A stretch of 64,000 nucleotides of DNA. Origin: Ignavibacteria bacterium (lineage in GTDB: Bacteria; Bacteroidota; Ignavibacteria; Tepidaquicellales; Tepidaquicellaceae). Under the pieces are notes generated by a model that was given only the letters and a program-made list of their open reading frames with translations, was not told the origin of the DNA and did not search any database. Below are positions 27,678 through 37,569 of this stretch, piece after piece (position 1 is the first letter of the stretch; each line of letters begins with the position of its first letter). The stretch covers positions 290,975 to 354,974 of the forward strand of contig JAQTLX010000002.1 in the NCBI GenBank assembly GCA_028714695.1, given 5' to 3'. A program made the translations under genes and the position numbers.

Positions 27678-29849
27678 TTATTTTAGCAGAATCATTTTTC
27701 TTGTTTCTGAATACGAGCCATATGAAAGTTTGTAAAAATAAACGCCGCTTGGAAGAGCGCTGCCGTCAAATATAATTTCATATATGCCTGCGCGTAAAGG
27801 TTCGTTTACCAATGCTGCAATTTCTTTGCCTGTTATATCATAAACTTTTAAAACGACGCTGCCGTGTCCCATTTTCAAATTTCTGTTTTCAGTTTTCAAA
27901 TATCCGTTTTCCGTTTTCCAATTTCCCTTCCTGATTGCATTATGCAGGCAAGCATTTTCAGGAATCGAAAATATTATTTTTGTAGAAGGGTTAAAAGGAT
28001 TCGGATAGTTCTGTCTTAGAAAACAGGTTGAAGGAATTTCAACACTCGAGTTATTAGTAAAAGTCAGTCCGCCTGATGTTGTTTTAACTATTATACCGTT
28101 CGTTCCCGATAGATAGCCTGTATTGGCGTCAGTAAAATATGAACCGTAATATGCCTGATAGGTGAATTCCGGCTGCAAAGCCCATGTCTCTCCGGCATCT
28201 GTTGTTTTTATTATCGAGCCTGAATTGCCAGCGGCATAACCCGTTTGCGAGTTCGGAAAATTAATTGTCCAGAGATGTGAGGTTGTCGGTGTGGTTTTTA
28301 TTATCCAGTTCGTTCCGCCGTTTGTTGTCTTATATATTGTGCCTGTATATCCGCAGGCGAATCCCGTGATTTCGTTTATAAAATCAATGCCGGTAAGATT
28401 CCACGGAATGCCCGTTCCTGTGTTTGCCCAGTTCGTTCCGCCGTTATTTGTTTTCAGAATCACTCCGCCGTAACCTGAAATATAACCCGTGTTTGCATTA
28501 AGAAATTTCGATTTAGTAAGCCATTGCGGCGTGCCTGAAATTTGTAAAGTCCAGTTAACGCCGCCGTTTGTTGATTTCAGGATTTTACCGCTGTCGCCGA
28601 TTGCATATCCGGTCGAATTATCAGTGAAAAATACATCGTTCAACTGTCGGTACGAACTTCCGGCGTTTATGCTCTGCCAGTTTGCGCCGTCGTTTGTCGA
28701 ACGCGATATTGACATATTCTCTCCGACAGCAATAAGAAATGAAGAATTGGAAAACAATCCCTGAATACCTTTGTAAACCGGTGTCTGGCTTGTAGTCCAG
28801 TTTGAGCCAGAGTTTGAGGAAATATATACTCTGCCGCTGTCACCCGCTGTGAAGACTTTGCCCGAAGAATTTACAATAATTTTGTTTAAAGTATTTTTTG
28901 TAATATAATTTGTTATCTGATTCCAGTTAGTGCCGTTATTATTCGAGTAAAGCATCATGCCGATATAACCGCCCGCAACAATATTGCCGGTCTCCGAAGC
29001 GGATAAGGAATATATTTCAAAAGGTAATGCCGTATAAACATTTGTCCAGTTTGTCCCGCCGTTTGTAGTTCTGAATATACCGTTCCATCCGCATACAAAT
29101 GCATTATCTGCGCCTGCCATTACAACCGACGACAGATAATTGACTGTTCCGGAGGTTTGTAATGTCCAGTTTATACCGCCGTTCGTTGTCCGCTTTATAA
29201 TACCGTCATTGCCGACGACAGTTCCCGTGCCAGCATTAATAAAATAAATTGATTTGTACGTTTTTGTTGTGTCGAAAGACAGATTTGTCCAGTTCAATCC
29301 GGAATTTGTGGTAGCCATGAACAATCCGTAATTACCGCACAGATATCCGGTATTTGAATTCACAAAAAAAACATCCAATATATCTTTCGTCGTACCTGAA
29401 CTTATTGAAGTCCAGTTCGTTCCGCCGTTTACCGTTCTGTAAATTTTCCCTGTATTACCTGCCGCAATTCCTGTTTCCGAACTTTTAAATGCAATTCCGT
29501 AAAATGAATATGAAGAGCCGACATTAATAAGATTGAAGGAATACCCGCCGTTTGTTGTTTTCAAAATATAGCCGTTGGCGCAGCCTATCCATCCGGTCTG
29601 AGAGTTTATGAACGATAAACTAAGAACCCCCTGAGAAAAAGTGTATCCGAGCGGGGACCAGGTCTCTCCGCTGTTTACGGATTTAATCACGATGTTATTG
29701 GCAAGCCCGAACGCAGTATTAGATGAAGTACATAATAATTTATTTACGTTGTTCCCTTGCGGGAGGGGATTCAGCCAGAACCAGCCTGTCTGCGCATTAA
29801 GAAACGTAGAACATAAAATAAAAATTATTACGAATGAATATTTTTTCAT
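27678..29849 (-). CDS. T9SS-exported YCF48-like beta-propeller protein (3 of 3)
   Basis: A 723-residue secreted protein with a signal peptide (FLNAQ) and about a dozen repeats of the YCF48/BNR-like propeller pattern (TTNGGTNW, followed by a TGY/TGF turn), residues about 20-610. The end is a T9SS type A sorting domain (NYPNPFNPSTKI to KMILLK). Between the FSIPEN and VVLKVYD strands of the sorting domain there is an in-frame insertion of about 31 residues rich in KTEN-type heptads, encoded by a repeat (27861-27953). The start overlaps the previous stop by 4 bp (ATGA). Such proteins are surface-exposed; the ligand is unknown. Confidence 0.88.
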   Translation of the reverse strand: MKKYSFVIIFILCSTFLNAQTGWFWLNPLPQGNNVNKLLCTSSNTAFGLANNIVIKSVNSGETWSPLGYTFSQGVLSLSFINSQTGWIGCANGYILKTTNGGYSFNLINVGSSYSFYGIAFKSSETGIAAGNTGKIYRTVNGGTNWTSISSGTTKDILDVFFVNSNTGYLCGNYGLFMATTNSGLNWTNLSFDTTKTYKSIYFINAGTGTVVGNDGIIKRTTNGGINWTLQTSGTVNYLSSVVMAGADNAFVCGWNGIFRTTNGGTNWTNVYTALPFEIYSLSASETGNIVAGGYIGMMLYSNNNGTNWNQITNYITKNTLNKIIVNSSGKVFTAGDSGRVYISSNSGSNWTTSQTPVYKGIQGLFSNSSFLIAVGENMSISRSTNDGANWQSINAGSSYRQLNDVFFTDNSTGYAIGDSGKILKSTNGGVNWTLQISGTPQWLTKSKFLNANTGYISGYGGVILKTNNGGTNWANTGTGIPWNLTGIDFINEITGFACGYTGTIYKTTNGGTNWIIKTTPTTSHLWTINFPNSQTGYAAGNSGSIIKTTDAGETWALQPEFTYQAYYGSYFTDANTGYLSGTNGIIVKTTSGGLTFTNNSSVEIPSTCFLRQNYPNPFNPSTKIIFSIPENACLHNAIRKGNWKTENGYLKTENRNLKMGHGSVVLKVYDITGKEIAALVNEPLRAGIYEIIFDGSALPSGVYFYKLSYGSYSETRKMILLK
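27861..27953 (-). repeat. In-frame repeat insertion inside the sorting domain
   Basis: The 723-residue protein has about 31 extra residues here relative to the usual spacing of the T9SS domain. On the minus strand the DNA shows repeated GGAAAAC/TGAAAAC heptamers and a short GCATAATGC-type palindrome. The second propeller gene carries a shorter version (about 30029-30084), and the third lacks it. Confidence 0.6.
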
Positions 29850-31981
29850 TTTATTAAAATCATTTTTTTTGTTTCGGAGAAATTATTTGTTTGCAGTTTA
29901 TAGAAATAAATGCCGCTGCATAAATTACCCGCGTCGAAAACTACTTCATAAGTGCCGGCTCGCAGCGGTTCATTTACCAATGCTGCAATTTCTTTGCCTG
30001 TTATATCATAAACTTTTAAAACGACGCTGCCGCTTCCTGTTTTCAAATATCCCTGCCTGACTGCATCATGCAGGCCGGCGTTTTCCGTAATTGAAAATTT
30101 TATTTTTGTCGAAGGATTAAACGGGTTGGGGTAATTTTGGAAAAGTATAAAATTATCAGGAACACCTTCAGAAATATTATGAATTCCGATAGGCTCACCA
30201 CCGTTCGTAGTTTTCATTATTGTCCCGTATGCTCCGAAGACATAGCCCGTATTCCGGTTGATAAAATCAATATCGTACAGTGTATTGGATGTGCCTGTTG
30301 CGAATACACTCCAGTTTAAACCCTGATTTGTTGTCTTTAATATTGATCCGATTGATGCAGCGATGTATGCTGTATTTGTTTCCGTGATATCAAGAGACAT
30401 AAGAGAACATGAAACAGGAATCGAGATTAAACTCCATTGTAATCCGCCATTTATTGAACGCAAAAGTGTGCCTTGCGACCCGGCAATTATCATTGTATTG
30501 TTATCGAAATAACCGATTGAATTTAAATCTTTCGTTGTACCTGACGTTATTGCATTCCAGTTATTACCGGAATTTGTCGTTCTGAGAATTAACCCGGAGG
30601 AGCCGCAGACAAAACCTGTCAGAGAATTTAAGAAAACAATTTTATAAATATCACCGGAAGTTCCGGATGCAATATTAATCCAATTTAATCCCGAATTTGA
30701 AGTAAATAATATTTTTCCGTTCCATCCGCCGACAAATCCTGAATCTTTGTTGAAGAAATACGAAGCCAGTAAAGTAACGGTTGTATTTGCATTAAAACTA
30801 TTCCAGGATATTCCTCCGTTAGTGGTTCGTATTACCATACCGGAAGAACCTCCTGCAAACACTACATTTTGGTTTAAAGCAAATAATGTCCAGAGTTCGT
30901 TATTAACTCCGGTATTGAGTAAATTCCAGTTGTTACCTTCATTAGTTGTTTTAAATATTGCACCGTTGTATCCGCCTGCATAACCTGTATAGTTATCGGC
31001 GAATTTTGCACTCATTAATCCGGCACAATTTCCGGATGTAATCTGCGTCCAATTATTACCTCCGTTAGTTGTTGATATTGCAATGCCGCCGCCCCCTGAT
31101 ATAACTCCTGTATTTGCATTTATGAAATTCACTCCGAATAATTGATTCATAGTAAACGATTGTTGATTAATCCAGTTTGTACCTCCGTTTGTAGTTGATA
31201 TTATTTTGCCGGAATTACCGCATGCGAATCCGGTATTATTGTCATAGAAATTGACAGAATATAAAGAACCCGTTGCAGGTGTTGTTTGCGTAATCCAATT
31301 AACGCCTGCATTTGTAGTTTTAAGAATTTTCCCGTAATCGGCGCAAATATATCCTGTGTTCACAGACGGGAAGCAAATGGAGTAAAGAAAATCGCTTAAA
31401 CCTGAGTTTTGCTGAATCCAGTTTGCTCCGCCATTTGTAGTTTTAACAATAATTCCTGATGTTCCGCAGGCATATCCGGTATTTGCATTTGTAAAAGCAA
31501 TTGAATAAAATTGCGTGCTTAATCCTGTATTTTGAGTAATCCAGTTCAAGCCTCCATTGGTAGTTTTTAAAATGGAATTACCGAGCAGAGCAGCATAACC
31601 CGTGTCTGCCGTTATAAATGATAATGCTCTAACTCTGTAAAGGGAACCTGTAAGTATTGTAGTCCAGTTATTCCCTCCATTTACAGATTTTATAATCTTA
31701 CCGTTATCGGCGGAACAATAAACTACGCTGGAGTTCACAATGGCGATAGAATACAAGTCTTCGGTTGTTCCGGAATTCAAGACACTCCATGTTTGTCCGC
31801 CATTATTGGTCCTGACGACAGTACCGTATTGTCCGGCATAAAATCCGGTTGATGCATTCAGGTATTTAACATCGTAAATTGTATTGCCCTGCGGGTTCGG
31901 GTTTTGCCAGAACCAACCTGTCTGCGCATTTAGAAGCGCGGCGAAAAAAATAAAAACCAATAGGAATAAATATTTTTTCAT
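29846..31981 (-). CDS. T9SS-exported YCF48-like beta-propeller protein (2 of 3)
   Basis: A 711-residue paralog with signal peptide (LLNAQ), repeated TTNGGxNW/TGY(A/V)CG propeller blades over most of its length, and a T9SS sorting domain (NYPNPFNPSTKI, final KMILIK). A shorter insertion (AGLHDAVRQGYLKTGSG) sits at the same place in the sorting domain as in the next gene. The start codon overlaps the preceding stop in ATGA, implying coupled translation of the three genes. Confidence 0.88.
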   Translation of the reverse strand: MKKYLFLLVFIFFAALLNAQTGWFWQNPNPQGNTIYDVKYLNASTGFYAGQYGTVVRTNNGGQTWSVLNSGTTEDLYSIAIVNSSVVYCSADNGKIIKSVNGGNNWTTILTGSLYRVRALSFITADTGYAALLGNSILKTTNGGLNWITQNTGLSTQFYSIAFTNANTGYACGTSGIIVKTTNGGANWIQQNSGLSDFLYSICFPSVNTGYICADYGKILKTTNAGVNWITQTTPATGSLYSVNFYDNNTGFACGNSGKIISTTNGGTNWINQQSFTMNQLFGVNFINANTGVISGGGGIAISTTNGGNNWTQITSGNCAGLMSAKFADNYTGYAGGYNGAIFKTTNEGNNWNLLNTGVNNELWTLFALNQNVVFAGGSSGMVIRTTNGGISWNSFNANTTVTLLASYFFNKDSGFVGGWNGKILFTSNSGLNWINIASGTSGDIYKIVFLNSLTGFVCGSSGLILRTTNSGNNWNAITSGTTKDLNSIGYFDNNTMIIAGSQGTLLRSINGGLQWSLISIPVSCSLMSLDITETNTAYIAASIGSILKTTNQGLNWSVFATGTSNTLYDIDFINRNTGYVFGAYGTIMKTTNGGEPIGIHNISEGVPDNFILFQNYPNPFNPSTKIKFSITENAGLHDAVRQGYLKTGSGSVVLKVYDITGKEIAALVNEPLRAGTYEVVFDAGNLCSGIYFYKLQTNNFSETKKMILIK

Positions 31982-34092
31982 TTTAATAAAATCATTTTTT
32001 TTGTTTCGGAGAAATTATTAGTTTGAAGTTTATAGAAATAAATGCCGCTGCATAAATTACCCGCATCGAATTCTACTTCATAAGTGCCGGCTCGCAGCGG
32101 TTCGTTTACCAATGTAGTAATTTCTTTTCCGGCAACATCATAAACTTTTAAAACCACATTGCTATTATCAATTTTAGATTTGATATTATTCGTAATCGAA
32201 AATTTTATTTTTGTCGAAGGATTGAAAGGGTTCGGATAGTTCTGGCTTAATGAAAAAGAAGAGGGGACTTCAGTTGAAATATTTCTTACAAATACATTTC
32301 CTCCGTTAGTGGTTTTCATAATCATTCCGCCCCCGCCGAAAATCCAGCCTGTGTTAGGATTTATGAATGAAATTATGTTTGTGGTTTGTCCCGTATTAAT
32401 TATTTCCTGAACCCAGTTCAGGCCTGCATTTGTAGTTCTGAAAACTTTTCCGTTATAACCTCCTGTCCAGCCCGTATATTGGTCTTTAAAGCCGACTGTA
32501 TACAGATGCTCAGTTGACCCAACAGATATTTCTGTCCAGTTAACGCCGCTGTTTGTTGTTCTGTGAATTTTTCCGAGATTCGAAGCGATAAAGCCCGTAT
32601 TATCATTTACGAAATGTAAATAATTTAAATTTGTAATTCCGCTTGAAGAAATTTGAGTCCAGATGTTTCCGGAATCGGTAGTTTTTAAAACAAAGCCGTT
32701 ATTGTATGTAATCCAGCCTGTCGAGTTATTAATGAAATATCCTGATGTAAAATATCCGGTCGGAGTTATGTTTTGCGTATTCCAACTTATACCGGCATTA
32801 GTTGTACGTTTGCATAAACCGTAATTACTGAAAACAATACCTGTATTGGAATTAAAGAACTTCATGAACAACAGATTTTGTGTTGTTCCCATTGACATTT
32901 CTGTCCAGTTATTGCCGCTGTTAGTCGATTTAAATGCTTTTCCGTATCCTCCAACAGCATATATTGTTTGTGCGTTAATTCCTGTTATTGAATAAATAGC
33001 ATAATCATTTGCGAGAATGGGCTGTTCGGTCCAGGTAATTCCTCCGTTTGTTGTATTGAGAACCATGCCGTTATCTTCGCCTGCCCATAGATTAAGCGAA
33101 TCGGCGGCATAATAGCAATGGAGTTCTTCAGTAAATCCGTATGAAATCTTTGACCATGACTGACCTGAATTTGTAGATTTTAAAACTATACCTTCGCCGC
33201 CAACAATATAACCCGTTATTGAATTAACGAAACGAATACCGTACAAACCGTTTGTTACGGGGGAGTTTATCTGCGACCAGTTGGAACCTGCATCGGTTGT
33301 TTTCATGTATATCCCGTTTTCACCGGTTATGAATCCGGTAGAGGAATTTAGAAATGCAAAATTCTTTAAATACTGTGCAGTCCAGTTCAATGCCGGTTTA
33401 GTCCAGTTCGTACCGCCGTTAGTAGTTTTAAGTATGAACCCGTTTTCGCCTGCCGCAAAGCCTGTATTGGCGTCAAGCGTATAAACCGACCAGATATGTT
33501 TATTGTGTCCGGCTGGCTGTGTTGTCCAGTTTATACCGCCGTTTGTTGTTTTAATAATTGTTCCTGTCTGTCCTGAAGCCCAGCCTGTATTGTCGTTTAC
33601 GAAATAGACCGAAAACAGAACAAGCGAAACTGACGTCGAATACTGTATCCAGTTTACACCGGCATTTGTTGTCTTCAGCACTTTACCGCCGTCGCCGGCA
33701 ATGAAACCCGTATTGGCATTAACGAAGAATACATCTCTCAGCATGCCGCCGATAGGGGAGTTTTGCACAATCCAGTTGCTGCCGCCGTCAATAGTATATC
33801 TTATTACTCCGTAATCTCCGACAACCCATCCGGTATTGGCATTAACGAAATAAATTCCGAAAATATCATTTATGGAACCGGAGTTCTGATACAGCCAGTT
33901 CAACCCGCCGTTTGTAGATTTTATTATATTGCCGCCTCCGCCGACTGCAAAAAAATTATTCCCGTCAATAGCAAACGTATTAATTAATGTGCTTGCGCAA
34001 GGGGAGGGATTCTGCCAGAACCAGTTGTTTTGAGAATAAGTATTTGATGAAGATATGATGAAAATTACTAAAGCATAATATAAATACTTCAT
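31978..34092 (-). CDS. T9SS-exported YCF48-like beta-propeller protein (1 of 3)
   Basis: The 704-residue first gene of the tandem trio, with a signal peptide ending near NTYSQ, the WFWQNPSP motif shared by all three after the signal, propeller repeats, and a T9SS sorting domain lacking the insertion (SITNNIKSKIDNSNVVLKVYD). It sets the ancestral-looking state for that position. A 294-bp spacer upstream holds its promoter, which I cannot pinpoint. Confidence 0.88.
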   Translation of the reverse strand: MKYLYYALVIFIISSSNTYSQNNWFWQNPSPCASTLINTFAIDGNNFFAVGGGGNIIKSTNGGLNWLYQNSGSINDIFGIYFVNANTGWVVGDYGVIRYTIDGGSNWIVQNSPIGGMLRDVFFVNANTGFIAGDGGKVLKTTNAGVNWIQYSTSVSLVLFSVYFVNDNTGWASGQTGTIIKTTNGGINWTTQPAGHNKHIWSVYTLDANTGFAAGENGFILKTTNGGTNWTKPALNWTAQYLKNFAFLNSSTGFITGENGIYMKTTDAGSNWSQINSPVTNGLYGIRFVNSITGYIVGGEGIVLKSTNSGQSWSKISYGFTEELHCYYAADSLNLWAGEDNGMVLNTTNGGITWTEQPILANDYAIYSITGINAQTIYAVGGYGKAFKSTNSGNNWTEMSMGTTQNLLFMKFFNSNTGIVFSNYGLCKRTTNAGISWNTQNITPTGYFTSGYFINNSTGWITYNNGFVLKTTDSGNIWTQISSSGITNLNYLHFVNDNTGFIASNLGKIHRTTNSGVNWTEISVGSTEHLYTVGFKDQYTGWTGGYNGKVFRTTNAGLNWVQEIINTGQTTNIISFINPNTGWIFGGGGMIMKTTNGGNVFVRNISTEVPSSFSLSQNYPNPFNPSTKIKFSITNNIKSKIDNSNVVLKVYDVAGKEITTLVNEPLRAGTYEVEFDAGNLCSGIYFYKLQTNNFSETKKMILLK

Positions 34093-34331
34093 GTTGAAAA
34101 TATTTATTTAATGGTTTAAGTGCGAATTATAATTATTCAGAAAAAATCGCTAAGTGCAGCAGGAGATACAGGATTACTTTGCGAATATGAAACTTACCGC
34201 CCTGTTACTTAAAAATTAGAAATAGAATTATTGGTTTTCTTAAAAGTGCATTAACTAAAATAAAATTATTTACATTTATACTTAAATTCAAGATAATTTA
34301 TTGCAGCAATAGCCAATATCGGGCAGGTAAA

Positions 34332-34364
34332 ATAAAAAAGCCTGACGGTAAATCCGCAGGCTTT
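34332..34364 (-). terminator. Intrinsic terminator of the 34387-34860 gene
   Basis: Minus strand: AAAGCCTG with CAGGCTTT plus an inner CGG/CCG pair set (one bulge) around ATTTA, followed by a T-run. It lies about 23 bp past the stop. Confidence 0.8.
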
Positions 34365-34386
34365 AATAAAACAGCATAAATAAAAT

Positions 34387-34860
34387 TTATTCGTTTACAT
34401 TGGCAATGCTTTCGCTGCCGTGAAGCAGGTTCTGTATATTAACTGTTGATGATTTTGTTTTGGAAGCAAGCGACACATAAGTTCTTGCCAGATTATCTTT
34501 TCCCGCGCCGAGAATTGTGCTTACAAGTCCGAGTGCGATTGCAAGTTTTTCCGGCTTAACGTTCTTGAAAATTTTCTGCCAGATAAGTTCTTCAAGTGTA
34601 TTTATCGCTGTCTGCACTTCATATAAATCATATCCGCTGTTAAACCTGTCTTTCGCGATTTTTTCCGTATACTGAAGCATTGGTATCAGTTCTTTTGTTT
34701 TTACGCAGTCAATTAATTTTTTGTAGAGGCTGTTGAGTTTTTGTTTTGTGATAGAACTTCCTTCTTTAGCATAACCTTTTAATTTTACTTCGCAGATTTG
34801 CTTGCAGGATACTTCCACAATTTCGTCCATGTTTTTTTCAAGAAGTGTTATTAATTCCAT
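34387..34860 (-). CDS. Helical protein, RsbRD_N-like (weak)
   Basis: A 157-residue all-helical soluble protein. The central stretch DRFNSGYDLYEVQTAIN and the flanking helices recall the N-terminal globin-like domain of RsbR/RsbRD sensor proteins and related histidine-kinase N-terminal domains, but this is a weak match. It is monocistronic with its own terminator. Function is not recognised. Confidence 0.6.
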   Translation of the reverse strand: MELITLLEKNMDEIVEVSCKQICEVKLKGYAKEGSSITKQKLNSLYKKLIDCVKTKELIPMLQYTEKIAKDRFNSGYDLYEVQTAINTLEELIWQKIFKNVKPEKLAIALGLVSTILGAGKDNLARTYVSLASKTKSSTVNIQNLLHGSESIANVNE

Positions 34861-34938
34861 AACTTTTCCGTGGTTTTTTCGTTAATTTAATTATGAAACA
34901 TTAGGCTTTCAAGGATAATTTAAATACTATATCAAAAT

Positions 34939-35208
34939 ATGGATACATTATTTTTGGTTCTCAGTCTCTTTTTACCGAGAATAACATTAATTTACTGCTA
35001 CTTTACACACCATATCCCCTTTAATAATGTTCCTTTCATCGGGGATGCACTGCTGACAGTATTTTTACCGCGCGTTCTGGTATTAATTTATATCGTCGAT
35101 AATCTTGGAACCGATAGTCCGTGGTTCTGGATTCATCTTGTTGCGGCAGTTGCGGTGTATTTAAGCGGCGGTAAGTATTCGCATAAGAGATACAAAAAAC
35201 GGGGCTAA
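34939..35208 (+). CDS. Small membrane protein
   Basis: An 89-residue protein with three likely membrane segments (residues about 3-20, 35-55, 60-78) and a basic tail (KYSHKRYKKRG). The ATG at 34939 is the only reasonable start. The stop overlaps the convergent tsaD stop by 4 bp. I do not recognise the family. Confidence 0.6.
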   Translation: MDTLFLVLSLFLPRITLIYCYFTHHIPFNNVPFIGDALLTVFLPRVLVLIYIVDNLGTDSPWFWIHLVAAVAVYLSGGKYSHKRYKKRG

Positions 35209-36245
35209 AAGTTCGCGAAATCCAGTCTTGGTCTTGCGTTTACGTTGAGGGATTTATCGTCGAAATATTTTTTATCCTGTGAATTTATGTATTTGTAATA
35301 AGCGGTTATGCCTATCATTGCGGCGTTATCGGTTGAGTATATAAGTTCAGGGATAAAAATCCTGTATCCTTTGTCTTCAAGTTTTCCGAAAGTTTTCTTC
35401 AGATAACTGTTCGCCGATACGCCCCCCGATATTGTTATATCTTTTATGCCGTATTCTTTTGCGGCAAGCAATACTTTATCGTATAGTGTTTTGATTACAG
35501 CGTGCTGAAATGAAGCACAGATATCGTTTATAAGTTTACTGCTTTTAATTTCCTGAAAATTACTGCTTCTCAGAAAGTACAAAACTGAGGTTTTTATTCC
35601 GGAGAATGAAAAATTATATTTTGAATCTTTCAAACGCGAAATCGGAAATTTATGAAAATTAATATCGCCGTCCGATGCATGCTTGTCGATTAAAGGTCCT
35701 CCCGGATATCCGAGTCCGAGCATCTTCGCGACTTTGTCGAATGCTTCTCCTGCGGCATCATCAACAGTTGTTCCGAGAATTTTATGCTTGAAGAAATCTT
35801 CAACAAGTATAAGCAGTGTATGCCCGCCTGAAACTATCAGACCGAGAAACGGAAATTCAGGTTTTGTGTCTTTTATGAATGACGAATATAAATGAGCCTG
35901 AATGTGGTTTACGTGAACGAAAGGTACGTTCAGTGTTGCAGCAACGGACTTCGCAAAACTCAAACCTATAAGAACAGCCCCGATAAGACCCGGCTCGGAT
36001 GTCGCGGCAATCATGTTTATGTCGTTAATCTTCATTCCTGCCTTCTCAAGCGCAGATGCCGTTATATCCGTAATTCTCTTTAAATGCTCTCTGGAAGCGA
36101 CTTCCGGCACTACACCGCCGAATTTAATATGATATTCCTGCGAAAGAATTATATTCGAAAGAACCCTGTCGTTTTCAAGAACGGCGACCGAAGTTTCGTC
36201 GCAAGAGGTTTCAAAAGCGAGAATATTTATTTTTTTGTCCTGCAA
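35205..36245 (-). CDS. tsaD: tRNA N6-threonylcarbamoyladenosine synthase subunit TsaD
   Basis: A 346-residue Kae1/TsaD ATPase that, with TsaB, TsaC and TsaE, makes t6A at position 37 of ANN-decoding tRNAs. Motifs: ETSCDETSVAV near the N-terminus, PEVASREHL, the metal-binding HVNHIQAH, the glycine-rich VSGGHTLL, and SGGVSAN. Normal length for bacterial TsaD. It is divergent from the 36298 gene. Confidence 0.97.
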   Translation of the reverse strand: MQDKKINILAFETSCDETSVAVLENDRVLSNIILSQEYHIKFGGVVPEVASREHLKRITDITASALEKAGMKINDINMIAATSEPGLIGAVLIGLSFAKSVAATLNVPFVHVNHIQAHLYSSFIKDTKPEFPFLGLIVSGGHTLLILVEDFFKHKILGTTVDDAAGEAFDKVAKMLGLGYPGGPLIDKHASDGDINFHKFPISRLKDSKYNFSFSGIKTSVLYFLRSSNFQEIKSSKLINDICASFQHAVIKTLYDKVLLAAKEYGIKDITISGGVSANSYLKKTFGKLEDKGYRIFIPELIYSTDNAAMIGITAYYKYINSQDKKYFDDKSLNVNARPRLDFANF

Positions 36246-36297
36246 ATAAATTTATTATAACATTGAACATTTACCGCTCGTAAATTAATTTGATATT

Positions 36298-37569
36298 ATG
36301 ATTAAAAATAGTTTAAAATTTTTACTGTTGTGCATGCTTGCGGTATCGACGGTTTATTCTCAGACGAAACTGCTGATTCCCATGGATAACGGATATCAGA
36401 CAAATCATCTCAAGGCATACGGGATTGCATACAGGCATTTGCTCGAAGGCGGAGAACTTGACTGGCTTCTGAATTACAGGAACGGTTCGTTCATGTTCGG
36501 ATATAATTCGAGAATAGAAGACGAATGTAAATCAAAAGGCGTCAGTTACGAACTTATCGACGGGACTATGACGGCGCAGATATACGCTGAAGTGAAAGAT
36601 GAAAAGAACAATATGGACGTCATACGGCTTGAGAAGGCTGCGAAGATTGCTGTTTATGTTCCTCCGAATGCTTTGCCGTGGGACGATGCGGTGCAGTTAG
36701 TGCTCGACTATGCCGAAATACCCTACGAAAAAATGTGGGATGAGGAAGTATTGACAGGTAAATTGAAAGGTGTAGATTGGATTCATCTGCATCATGAAGA
36801 CTTTACGGGGCAATACGGGAAATTTTTTGCGACATACGGAGCATCGCCATGGTATCTGACGCAGAAATCGACGAATGAAGAGATGGCTAAGAAACTTGGA
36901 TTTTCGAAAGTATCTAAACTCAAACTCGCAGTTGTGAAAAAACTTAAAGAGTATATTTCAAACGGCGGTTTCCTGTTTACGATGTGCAGTGCAACAGATA
37001 CATACGATATAGCGCTTGCAAGCCAGTTCACGGATATCTGCGACGTTGTTTATGACGGCGATCCGTTCGACCCGGACGCGAACAGCAAACTTGACTTCGA
37101 CGAAACAATCGCGCTTCAGAATTTTACGGTGGAACTAAACCCTTATGTTTATAAATATTCCAATATTGATATAACACAGGACCTGCTTATGATAGGGCAG
37201 TTTAACGACTATTTCAAACTTGTGGATTTTTCGGCTAAATATGACCCTGTCCCGACAATGCTTACGCAGTGTCATACAGCGCTTGTAGCGGGTTTTCTCG
37301 GGCAGACAAGCGGATTTAAAAAACAGTTTCTGAAAAGCAATGTAGTGATACTCGGAATGAACGAAGGCACCGAACTAGTTAAGTACATTCACGGCAATTA
37401 CGGTAAAGGAACATTCACATTCCTTGGCGGACATGACCCTGAAGATTATGCTCACCTTGTTGGAGCGCCTGCAACGGATTTAAATAAATACCCTAATTCG
37501 CCCGGGTACAGACTTATTTTAAATAATGTGCTTTTTCCTGCGGCCAAAAAGAAAAAATTAAAGACCTGA
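36298..37569 (+). CDS. Exported conserved protein (family often labelled asparagine synthetase B)
   Basis: A 423-residue exported protein with a signal peptide (VSTVYSQ). It begins with LLIPMD and NHLKAYGIAYRHL, which I associate with a Bacteroidota family commonly mislabelled asparagine synthetase B; no AsnB glutaminase or synthetase motif is present (no N-terminal catalytic Cys, no SGGLDS). A Rossmann/glutamine-amidotransferase-like layout is possible (HHEDFTGQYGKF, MCSATDTYDIALA, FLGGHDPEDY). Function unknown. Its stop overlaps the next start by 1 bp (TGATG), so the two are co-translated. Confidence 0.75.
   Translation: MIKNSLKFLLLCMLAVSTVYSQTKLLIPMDNGYQTNHLKAYGIAYRHLLEGGELDWLLNYRNGSFMFGYNSRIEDECKSKGVSYELIDGTMTAQIYAEVKDEKNNMDVIRLEKAAKIAVYVPPNALPWDDAVQLVLDYAEIPYEKMWDEEVLTGKLKGVDWIHLHHEDFTGQYGKFFATYGASPWYLTQKSTNEEMAKKLGFSKVSKLKLAVVKKLKEYISNGGFLFTMCSATDTYDIALASQFTDICDVVYDGDPFDPDANSKLDFDETIALQNFTVELNPYVYKYSNIDITQDLLMIGQFNDYFKLVDFSAKYDPVPTMLTQCHTALVAGFLGQTSGFKKQFLKSNVVILGMNEGTELVKYIHGNYGKGTFTFLGGHDPEDYAHLVGAPATDLNKYPNSPGYRLILNNVLFPAAKKKKLKT

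Noticed and set aside
36298-37569. Asparagine synthetase B
   Set aside because: The family is often given this name, but no glutaminase Cys2 or SGGLDS synthetase motif is present, and the protein is exported.
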